DNA from: Seriola aureovittata
Taxonomy: Eukaryota; Chordata; Actinopteri; Carangiformes; Carangidae
Direction of reading: 5' to 3'
NCBI RefSeq assembly: GCF_021018895.1
Contig: NC_079364.1
Location: 30,976,201 to 31,040,200 of the forward strand
DNA: 64,000 bases
Made by a program: the position numbers and the translations under genes. The first letter of the stretch is position 1. Every line of letters begins with the position of its first letter. Shown piece after piece: positions 11,401-23,400 of the stretch. The notes under the pieces are model-generated. The model saw nothing but the letters and a program-made list of their open reading frames with translations. It was not told where the DNA came from and made no database searches.

Positions 11401-14400
11401 GCTGTTGCATATAGAGACAGGCAACCATTCACACTCACATTCTCACCTCCTGGCAATTTAGACTTGCCAATTAACCTGCATGTCTTTGGACTGTGGGAGG
11501 AAGCCAGAAAACCTGGAGAACATGCAAACCCCAGACAGTTATTTCTTTTTCAGTTTTTTCTTCTGCAGTGTGTTTGGGATCATTTTTGTGTTGCATTATG
11601 TTGGAAAATTTCCTCTCCTGTCAAGTGTCTTGGGAATGGCAATCACCTTTTCATTCAGTGCCACCTATAAATGTCATCTCCCCTACACCTCTTGCCCTAA
11701 AGCAGCCCCATATCAACAAACCACTATGCACCACACTGTGGTAGTCCTGGCCTGGTCCACACCAAACACGCTGGACCCCATGTGATCCACACAAATTCAT
11801 TTGCTGCCAATATATGTCAGGCTTGACTTCATGCAACATTGGTTTCCCTCACCTGCTGGTTAGAAGATGGCAGATGGCAGGATCGCAAGAAGATGTTGTT
11901 GCTTGTATTGTGGTGGTCCTGCTGGTTGATGTAGTCATAGTTGGTGGAGTTGTGGGGGTGACACAGGATGTGCCAGGGACTTGCCACTGGCCTGCAGAGT
12001 CTGAGCAGCTCTCCACCTGGCCATTGGGAGAACGGCAGTCGTTGTTCTTCGAGTTGTCACAGGTTCCTGGAAAAGGAGAGGCAGCAGGATGAAGGCAGAG
12101 CACTCAGCCTCATGAATGAATGAGCCACATCAACACATTTGTTCACAAGTAAAATCAGTTTAAGAGAATCTGTGTTATTCACCATTTTTCTTGTATTTAG
12201 CTTTCTCTAAGTAATGACCTAAATTTGTGAATAATCTACACCTCATTTGCCAACTCTCAAAATTAATATTCCAATATACAGATTATCATCATCATGGAAA
12301 TATACTTTAATTACATATTTTGACACAGCAACTAATACAGTTCAGAAATTCTACCTCAGGGTCTTTCTGCAGGTCTCTGCACAATATCACCTTGTGTTGC
12401 ACTCAACAGTGCGACAACATTTCTTTCTACAGGCTTCAGTTTTCTCTCCTCTAATATCACAGTGACTGTCGAGCCCTTCACAGACTCGTACAAGTCATAG
12501 ACCACTTTGCTTTAGATGTTTTTTAGCATCTATGTGATGTAGCTTAAACCATTCCCTCTTTATGTCTGTGCCATGCAGAGCAGTGCAACAAAGTACTACG
12601 ACCACATTGTTGCAAAACTTGCCATTTTTTTCTGATTTCCAACAACAGGATCTGAAGTGCCATGCTATGAAATTCATCTTTTTAACTTTTACAAGCTGCC
12701 TGATGTGGCAATTCTTGGAGTGTTGATTATGCAAATGACCAAATCGCTCATCAGGCTGAAAGAAGTAATTTTGTGCAATTAAGAAAACTCTTAAACCCAC
12801 CATTTTGCATACATTTGCATAGTCCAATGAAAAAGCTTAGAACAGAAGAATTGTAAAGCCAAAATCCATGTATGAGACATCATTTGAAAGGTAGCATCTT
12901 CTAGTTTCTGAAAATTTGTTTAGAATTGGACTAAAGCCCAACCTAAACTACACCAATTCATACATGGTATTTCTTTGTCCCCACCCATCCCTTCTACATC
13001 TTTTCAGAAACACCTGTGTGAAATTTCAGGCCTTCTGGAAATTCTGACTTGGATTTAAACTTTAGCTTTGTTGTTTAGAGTTAAGTGCTCATCCTGTTAT
13101 TACTATTATTATTATGAATTACGTTCTTCTGGTCGGTTGGGTTGTACCATCTCTGTGAATTGTTGTGTTAACTATTTTAATTTCTCTGCTTTTTCTTCAG
13201 TTTCAGAAGTCTTACTCTGCGTCCTGGCAGTAACAGTGCAGTGTCAATAGATGCAACTCTCTCTGGCCATAAGTGCCACCGACATGTTTTTATTTCACAC
13301 CATTTTTTGGCCTATGAATAGGGTCGGGTGAGGTTCGGGGGTTAAGTGTCTGGGTAACTCACCACACTGTCCCTCAGTGTTCCCCTCAAAGAGGGAATAG
13401 GGGATGTCAATGCTGAATGAGTTGCCCTTGACGATCACTTTTGTGCTGATCGCTGGTATCTCCAGTGTGATCACCATATCTGTGCTAGTGAGGCGCAGGA
13501 CGGAATTGCTGTAGGCGGGATAGATACGTTTCTGATTCACGTACACCTGTAGGACAAGGAGAAAAAACACATTAGATAAGACTGTGAACCAAGCACAGCA
13601 GCATGTCCGACACCATTTTGACGGATTAACTATTAGGTCACAGCTCTAAAAATAATTAATTATGTGAAATACTGACTCTAAAATAACAAATAATTTCAAT
13701 TGTTGCTTACCGCATTAGTTATTGTTTCTGAAGTCTTCAACTGAGTCAAAACGACCTTGTAGGATTGGTATGTAACAAAGAGAGACTGGGGGCAGAATGT
13801 GCTGTCCGAAGGATCACAGTCTTGTTTTTTTAAGATAATAGTCAAGTTATATTTAGTAATTATCTCTTTGACCAGGTAGTAAGTGCAGTTCTCGTCGAAA
13901 CTGTATGATTTTCCATCAAATGTCACGAAGTGGGCTCTGCTCCAACCGGTGCACACACCTGCAGGACAAATTTAAAGTAAGAACTTGAACAGGAAGAAAA
14001 CATCAAGATCACTGTGTTTATTAGCGGTTAGTATCTAGTACAGAATCACTTTAGTAGTTAGTTGCTTCAGTAGTTACTGCTACTCGAGCAAATTTAGTGT
14101 AATTTAGTGGACAGTCGGGTGATGGCCCAAGATTGTTGCTCCAAATTCAATGAAAACTGCAGCACACCTTTTCTTAAAGTCATTTTCTTGGTAAATCCAG
14201 TTCACTGTGCAGTACAAGTCACTCATTTGCAGAAGGGATGTTTTACTGTCAATAGTCTTAGCACACAGGATTCCCTGCTGAATATAATAAAAAGTAGTAG
14301 TCAAAAGTAGTAACCTTTATTGAAAAGTTATATTTCCAACTTACATTCACATTCGTAGTGGAAGCAGCATTCGTCATCAATCTTGACAGCTTTGCGTCCA

Positions 14401-17400
14401 TTGGCACAGATCGGTTGTTCCACTGTGGGACAGGGAGCCTGTGTCTCCGTGACCTTGCCATTAGTGCACACAGCTGTGGTACAGTTGTGAACCTTCCAGG
14501 TTTCTCCATTCTGGATGGGGATTAAGAGACAGTAAGTCATATAGGAAAGTGTGGGTGTGTTAAACAGTAAGCTTTTTCAAGATGCAGGGCTATACTTTAG
14601 TGAACTCTGTGTTGCTCAGCCATGCCCAGTATGTCGGCAGTGTGCCAGATGCATGTTTGGTAATTTAATTCCCAAATTCGCATGGTGCACCTGTGGCACC
14701 CTTGGATACAGGGTGGTACCAGAAAAAATACATCGTCATACATCATAGGTGGGTGTATTAGAGGCTGTGGCAATCATGGCCAATCACATTAAGTACTATC
14801 ACCCATTTTAACCCCTTTTTAACAGTATTTACTGACAGTTTGAGAAACCTATGGAGAGCTTTCTTCATAAGAAACTTGAAGAGTGACAAATGCAGCTAAA
14901 GCCCACCATAGTAGTGTAATATAAAGTGAAAGTATGATTTAAAATGTGTAGTATTTTGCATACTGTTTTTATATTGCTAGGGTTATTTATAAAGTATAAA
15001 ACTGTTGGATTTGACTGGTTTACTTGCAAAAACAATTACTGACAATCTAGAAATGAAAGAGTTGCCTGTTCAATTCTCATATTGTGGCATAAATGTGTTC
15101 CTGGTAATGATTCACAAATAAACACACAAGGATGTTTAAAAAAACTTTTTTTTTTTTTTAAATATGGCACTTTTTTTCGGAGAACATCACTATAAAAATT
15201 ATCCTAAACAATCACTATCATAGATGTTGGGCTTCACAGCCACACATCTGTCCTGCCTCTCTCTAGACTGTTTAATGTCCAATTATGGGACACATGGTGA
15301 GGCACCAAGAAACTAAACCAGCACAGTTGAGGAAATAACCTCAGCATGATGCAGGAAAATGCCAGTTCACAGGTGTGTCCCTGCACACAAAGAGGGTACA
15401 GGTGAAATACAATACTTCAAGTCTTTTGAAAATACAATCACGAATAAAAACATATCTCATGGACAGTATGTCCTACCTTTCTTGGTGGATCCACATCATT
15501 GCAGTCCAGGGTTGTTGTTGATGGGGTTGTTGATGGAATGTGAGAAGAAGTAGGAACAGTTGTGGAGGGAGGAGCTGAGCTTGAAATTGTGGCCTTTGTA
15601 GAGGTGCTGAGCACTGTAGTAGTAGAATGGGCGGTTGTGCTGGGTATTGGTGTTGTGGTACATAGTCTGGGCTCTACCACAATATTACAAGATGCATTGC
15701 AATATGCAATGTAACACCACCCTAAGCCATCAGTGACATTGTAAACCATGTCGCCTGTAAAGAACAGCAGATATTAAAGTTAAGTGCACAAAATGAAAGG
15801 AATACGGATTCATAAGCAAGTGTATTTAATAAGAGAACATATAATGTATTACTTTACTTCATGGCATCATGAATAGCATCAAGAAAAATCATGATTATTA
15901 AAAAACTAATATACACACTTTCAATTTGAAAAAAAGTCAAGTCCAAGTCCTACTAATAAAAAAAGCATGCATGTGAAAATGAAAAATGGAGGATCACCTA
16001 CCAGGACGATGTGAAGTTCCATTCATAATACAGGCACATAATGTTGGAGATGTGGTGAACTGTGAAAGAGTTGAAAGAACTGTGGTGCTTGTTGATGGAG
16101 CAGTGGTTGAACCAGTTGTGTAAATAGCTGTGCTTGGTGGAAGTGTCTGTGTTATTGGGCCAATTGAAGTTGAAGCTTTGACTGTTGTTCCTGTAGTTAC
16201 ACTTGAAGTAACAGTAGTTGGTACTTTAACATTACGTGTTGAATATACAGTTGATGATTGTGGTGATGCTGTGATTACAATTGTTGTTTCTGAGGTTGTT
16301 GTGACACCAGGCACCACAGTCGTAGTTTCTCTTAGTTTCGTTGTTTCCTCAGATGTTGTTGTGTGGACTTGTTTGGTTGTTTTTCCTTTACTGGTTGTTG
16401 AAGGTCCCTCAGTAGTTGTGGTGCTAACAGATGGTTTTGAGGTCACCACTGTTGTTTCTGAACTTGTTGTGACACCAGGCACTGAGGTTGTAGTTTCAAC
16501 AGCAGTTGTTGTAGAGGTGGTCACTGGGCCAGTGGTGATTGTGGGTGGTTTTGTTGTTTCAAGACTGATTGTTGTTTCCTCAGATGTTGTTGTCTGGACT
16601 TGTTTGCTTGTTGTTTCCTTAGTTGTGCTTAAAGGTGCTTTAGTGGTGGCTGTACTAACAGATGGTTTTGATGTTACAACTGTTGTTTCTGAGGTTGTTG
16701 TGACACCAGGCACTGAGGTTGTAGTTTCAGCAATAGTTGTTGTAGAGGAAGTCACTGGGCTTGTGGTGACTCCTGTCTGTGGTTTGGTTGTTTCAGACGT
16801 TATTGTTGTTGATCCTGATGTAGTTGTTTCTACTGGTTTTGTTGTTTCAAGACTGATTGTGGGTGGTTTTGTTGTTTCAGATGTTATTGTTGTTGATCCT
16901 GATGTAGTTGTTTCTACTGGTTTTGTTGTAGTTCCTTTACTAGTTGTTGAAGGTCCCTCAGTAGTTGTGGTGCTAACAGATGGTTTTGAGGTCACCAATG
17001 TGGTTTCTGAACTTGTTGTGACACCAGGCACTGAGGTTGTAGTTTCAGCAATAGTTGTTGTAGAGGTGGTCACTGGGCCAGTGGTGATTGTGGGTGGTTT
17101 TGTTGTTTCAAGACTGATTGTTGTTTCCTCAGATGTTGTTGTGTGGACTTGTTTGGTTGTTATTCCCTTAGTTGTGCTTAAAGGTGCTTTAGTGGTGGCT
17201 GTACTAACAGATGGTTTTGATGTTACAACTGTTGTTTCTGAGCTTGTTGTTGTGACACCAGGCACCACAGTCGTAGTTTCTACACGAGTTGTGGTAGAGG
17301 TAGTCACTGGACTTGTGGTGACTCCTGTATGTGGTTTTGTTGTTTCAGATGTTATTGTTGTTGATCCTGATGTAGTTGTTTCTACTGGTTTTGTTGTAGT

Positions 17401-20400
17401 TCCTTTACTGGTTGTTGAAGGTCCCTCAGTAGTTGTGGTGCTAACAGATGGTTTTGAGGTCACCACTGTGGTTTCTGAACTTGTTGTGACACCAGGCACT
17501 GAGGTTGTAGTTTCAGCAATAGTTGTTGTAGAGGAAGTCACTGGGCTTGTGGTGACTCCTGTATGTGGTTTTGTTGTTTCAGATGTTATTGTTGTTGATC
17601 CTGATGTAGTTGTTTCTACTGGTTTTGTTGTAGTTCCTTTACTAGTTGTTGAAGGTCCCTCAGTAGTTGTGGTGCTAACAGATGGTTTTGAGGTCACCAA
17701 TGTGGTTTCTGAACTTGTTGTGACACCAGGCACTGAGGTTGTAGTTTCAGCAGTAGTTGTTGTAGAGATGGTCACTGGGCCAGTGGTGATTGTGGGTGGT
17801 TTTGTTGTTTCAAGACTGATTGTTGTTTCCTCAGATGTTGTTGTCTGCACTTGTTTGCTTGTTGTTTCCTTAGTTGTGCTTAAAGGTGCTTTAGTGGTGG
17901 CTGTACTAACAGATGGTTTTGATGTTACAACTGTTGTTTCTGAGCTTGTTGTTGTGACACCAGGCACCAAAGTCGTAGTTTCTACACGAGTTGTGGTAGA
18001 GGAAGTCACTGGGCTTGTGGTGACTCCTGTATGTGGTTTTGTTGTTTCAGATGTTATTGTTGTTGATCCTGATGTAGTTGTTTCTACTGGTTTTGTTGTA
18101 GTTCCTTTACTAGTTGTTGAAGGTCCCTCAGTAGTTGTGGTGCTAACAGATGGTTTTGAGGTCACCAATGTGGTTTCTGAACTTGTTGTGACACCAGGCA
18201 CTGAGGTTGTAGTTTTAGCAATAGTTGTTGTAGAGGTGGTCACTGGGCCAGTGGTGATTGTGGGTGGTTTTGTTGTTTCAAGACTGATTGTTGTTTCCTC
18301 AGATGTTGTTGTGTGGACTTGTTTGGTTGTTATTCCCTTAACTGTGCTTAAAGGTGCTTTAGTGGTGGCTGTACTAACAGATGGTTTTGAGGTTACAACT
18401 GTTGTTTCTGAGCTTGTTGTTGTGACACCAGGCACCACAGTCGTAGTTTCTACACGAGTTGTGGTAGAGGTAGTCACTGGGCTTGTGGTGACTCCTGTAT
18501 GTGGTTTTGTTGTTTCAGATGTTATTGTTGTTGATCCTGATGTAGTTGTTTCTACTGGTTTTGTTGTAGTTCCTTTACTGGTTGTTGAAGGTCCCTCAGT
18601 AGTTGTGGTGCTAACAGATGGTTTTGAGGTCACCACTGTGGTTTCTGAACTTGTTGTGACACCAGGCACTGAGGTTGTAGTTTCAACAGTAGTTGTTGTA
18701 GAGGTGGTCACTGGGCCAGTGGTGATTGTGGGTGGTTTTGTTGTTTCAAGACTGATTGTTGTTTCCTCAGATGTTGTTGTGTGGACTTGTTTGGTTGTTA
18801 TTCCCTTAACTGTGCTTAAAGGTGCTTTAGTGGTGGCTGTACTAACAGATGGTTTTGAGGTTACAACTGTTGTTTCTGAGCTTGTTGTTGTGACACCAGG
18901 CACCACAGTCGTAGTTTCTACACGAGTTGTGGTAGAGGTAGTCACTGGGCTTGTGGTGACTCCTGTATGTGGTTTTGTTGTTTCAGATGTTATTGTTGTT
19001 GATCCTGATGTAGTTGTTTCTACTGGTTTTGTTGTAGTTCCTTTACTGGTTGTTGAAGGTCCCTCAGTAGTTGTGGTGCTAACAGATGGTTTTGAGGTCA
19101 CCACTGTGGTTTCTGAACTTGTTGTGACACCAGGCACTGAGGTTGTAGTTTCAACAGTAGTTGTTGTAGAGGTGGTCACTGGGCCAGTGGTGATTGTGGG
19201 TGGTTTTGTTGTTTCAAGACTGATTGTTGTTTCCTCAGATGTTGTTGTCTGGACTTGTTTGCTTGTTGTTCCCTTAGTTGTGCTTAAAGGTGCTTTAGTG
19301 GTGGCTGCACTAACAGATGGTTTTGATGTTACAACTGTTGTTTCTGAGCTTGTTGTTGTGACACCAGGCACCACAGTCGTAGTTTCTACACGAGTTGTGG
19401 TAGAGGTAGTCACTGGACTTGTGGTGACTCCTGTATGTGGTTTTGTTGTTTCAGATGTTATTGTTGTTGATCCTGATGTAGTTGTTTCTACTGGTTTTGT
19501 TGTAGTTCCTTTACTGGTTGTTGAAGGTCCCTCAGTAGTTGTGGTGCTAACAGATGGTTTTGAGGTCACCACTGTGGTTTCTGAACTTGTTGTGACACCA
19601 GGCACTGAGGTTGTAGTTTCAGCAATAGTTGTTGTAGAGGAAGTCACTGGGCTTGTGGTGACTCCTGTATGTGGTTTTGTTGTTTCAGATGTTATTGTTG
19701 TTGATCCTGATGTAGTTGTTTCTACTGGTTTTGTTGTAGTTCCTTTACTGGTTGTTGAAGGTCCCTCAGTAGTTGTGGTGCTAACAGATGGTTTTGAGGT
19801 CACCACTGTGGTTTCTGAACTTGTTGTGACACCAGGCACTGAGGTTGTAGTTTCAGCAATAGTTGTTGTAGAGGTGGTCACTGGGCCAGTGGTGATTGTG
19901 GGTGGTTTTGTTGTTTCAAGACTGATTGTGGGTGGTTTTGTTGTTTCAAGACTGATTGTTGTTTCCTCAGATGTTGTTGTGTGGACTTGTTTGGTTGTTA
20001 TTCCCTTAGTTGTGCTTAAAGGTGCTTTAGTGGTGGCTGTACTAACAGATGGTTTTGAGGTTACAACTGTTGTTTCTGAGCTTATTGTTGTGACACCAGG
20101 CACCACAGTCGTAGTTTCTACACGAGTTGTGGTAGAGGTAGTCACTGGGCTTGTGGTGACTCCTGTATGTGGTTTGGTTGTTTCAGACTTTATTGTTGTT
20201 GATCCTGATGTAGTTGTTTCTACTGGTTTTGTTGTAGTTCCTTTACTGGTTGTTGAAGGTCCCTCAGTAGTTGTGGTGCTAACAGATGGTTTTGAGGTCA
20301 CCACTGTGGTTTCTGAACTTGTTGTGACACCAGGCACTGAGGTTGTAGTTTCAGCAATAGTTGTTGTAGAGGTGGTCACTGGGCCAGTGGTGATTGTGGG

Positions 20401-23400
20401 TGGTTTTGTTGTTTCAAGACTGATTGTGGGTGGTTTTGTTGTTTCAAGACTGATTGTTGTTTCCTCAGATGTTGTTGTCTGGACTTGTTTGCTTGTTGTT
20501 CCCTTCGTTGTGCTTAAAGGTGCTTTAGTGGTGGCTGTACTAACAGATGGTTTTGATGTTACAACTGTTGTTTCTGAGCTTGTTGTTGTGACACCAGGCA
20601 CTACAGTCGTAGTTTCTACACGAGTTGTGGTAGAGGTAGTCACTGGGCTTGTGGTGACTCCTGTATGTGGTTTTGTTGTTTCAGACGTTATTGTTGATGA
20701 TCCTGATGTAGTTGTTTCTACTGGTTTTGTTGTAGTTCCTTTACTGGTTGTTGAAGGTCCCTCAGTAGTTGTGGTGCTAACAGATGGTTTTGAGGTCACC
20801 ACTGTGGTTTCTGAACTTGTTGTGACACCAGGCACTGAGGTTGTAGTTTCAACAGTAGTTGTTTTAGAGGTGGTCACTGGGCTAGTGGTGATTGTGGGTG
20901 GTTTTGTTGTTTCAAGACTGATTGTTGTTTCCTCAGATGTTGTTGTCTGGACTTGTTTGCTTGTTGTTCCCTTAGTTGTGCTTAAAGGTGCTTTAGTGGT
21001 GGCTGTACTAACAGATGGTTTTGAGGTTACAACTGTTGTTTCTGAGCTTGTTGTTGTGACACCAGGCACTACAGTCGTAGTTTCTACACGAGTTGTGGTA
21101 GAGGTAGTCACTGGGCTTGTGGTGACTCCTGTATGTGGTTTGGTTGTTTCAGACTTTATTGTTGTTGATCCTGATGTAGTTGTTTCTACTGGTTTTGTTG
21201 TAGTTCCTTTACTGGTTGTTGAAGGTCCCTCAGTAGTTGTGGTGCTAACAGATGGTTTTGAGGTCACCACTGTGGTTTCTGAACTTGTTGTGACACCAGG
21301 CACTGAGGTTGTAGTTTCAGCAATAGTTGTTGTAGAGGTGGTCACTGGGCCAGTGGTGATTGTGGGTGGTTTTGTTGTTTCAAGACTGATTGTTGTTTCC
21401 TCAGATGTTGTTGTCTGGACTTGTTTGCTTGTTGTTCCCTTAGTTGTGCTTAAAGGTGCTTTAGTGGTGGCTGTACTAACAGATGGTTTTGATGTTACAA
21501 CTGTTGTTTCTGAGCTTGTTGTTGTGACACCAGACACCACAGTCGTAGTTTCTACACGAGTTGTGGTAGAGGTAGTCACTGGACTTGTGGTGACTCCTGT
21601 CTGTGGTTTGGTTGTTTCAGACTTTATTGTTGTTGATCCTGATGTAGTTGTTTCTACTGGTTTTGTTGTAGTTCCTTTACTGGTTGTTGAAGGTCCCTCA
21701 GTAGTTGTGGTGCTAACAGATGGTTTTGAGGTCACCACTGTGGTTTCTGAACTTGTTGTGACACCAGGCACTGAGGTTGTAGTTTCAACAGTAGTTGTTG
21801 TAGAGGTGGTCACTGGGCCAGTGGTGATTGTGGGTGGTTTTGTTGTTTCAAGACTGATTGTTGTTTCCTCAGATGTTGTTGTCTGGACTTGTTTGCTTGT
21901 TGTTCCCTTAGTTGTGCTTAAAGGTGCTTTAGTGGTGGCTGTACTAACAGATGGTTTTGATGTTACAACTGTTGTTTCTGAGCTTGTTGTTGTGACACCA
22001 GGCACCACAGTCGTAGTTTCTACACGAGCTGTGGTAGAGGTAGTCACTGGACTTGTGGTGACTCCTGTCTGTGGTTTGGTTGTTTCAGACTTTATTGTTG
22101 TTGATCCTGATGTAGTTGTTTCTACTGGTTTTGTTGTAGTTCCTTTACTGGTTGTTGAAGGTCCCTCAGTAGTTGTGGTGCTAACAGATGGTTTTGAGGT
22201 CACCACTGTGGTTTCTGAACTTGTTGTGACACCAGGCACTGAGGTTGTAGTTTCAGCAATAGTTGTTGTAGAGGTGGTCACTGGGCCAGTGGTGATTGTG
22301 GGTGGTTTTGTTGTTTCAAGACTGATTGTTGTTTCCTCAGATGTTGTTGTGTGGACTTGTTTGGTTGTTATTCCCTTAGTTGTGCTTAAAGGTGCTTTAG
22401 TGGTGGCTGTACTAACAGATGGTTTTGATGTTACAACTGTTGTTTCTGAGCTTGTTGTTGTGACACCAGGCACCACAGTCGTAGTTTCTACACGAGTTGT
22501 GGTAGAGGTAGTCACTGGACTTGTGGTGACTCCTGTCTGTGGTTTGGTTGTTTCAGACGTTATTGTTGTTGATCCTGATGTAGTTGTTTCTACTGGTTTT
22601 GTTGTAGTTCCTTTACTGGTTGTTGAAGGTCCCTCAGTATTTGTGGTGCTAACAGATGGTTTTGAGGTCACCACTGTGGTTTCTGAGCTTGTTGTGACAC
22701 CAGGCACTGAGGTTGTAGTTTCAGCAATAGTTGTTGTAGAGGTGGTCACTGGGCCAGTGGTGATTGTGGGTGGTTTTGTTGTTTCACGACTGATTGTTGT
22801 TTCCTCAGATGTTGTTGTCTGGACTTGTTTGCTTGTTGTTCCCTTAGTTGTGCTTAAAGGTGCTTTAGTGGTGGCTGTAGTAACAGATGGTTTTGATGTT
22901 ACAACCGTTGTTTCTGAGCTTGTTGTTGTGACACCAGGCACCACAGTCGTAGTTTCTACACGAGTTGTGGTAGAGGTAGTCACTGGACTTGTGGTGACTC
23001 CTGTCTGTGGTTTGGTTGTTTCAGACTTTATTGTTGTTGATCCTGATGTAGTTGTTTCTACTGGTTTTGTTGTAGTTCCTTTACTGGTTGTTGAAGGTCC
23101 CTCAGTAGTTGTGGTGCTAACAGATGGTTTTGAGGTCACCACTGTGGATTCTGAACTTGTTGTGACACCAGGCACTGAGGTTGTAGTTTCAACAGTAGTT
23201 GTTGTAGAGGTGGTCACTGGGCCAGTGGTGATTGTGGGTGGTTTTGTTGTTTCAAGACTGATTGTTGTTTCCTCAGATGTTGTTGTGTGGACTTGTTTGG
23301 TTGTTATTCCCTTAGTTGTGCTTAAAGGTGCTTTAGTGGTGGCTGTACTAACAGATGGTTTTGATGTTACAACTGTTGTTTCTGAGCTTGTTGTTGTGAC

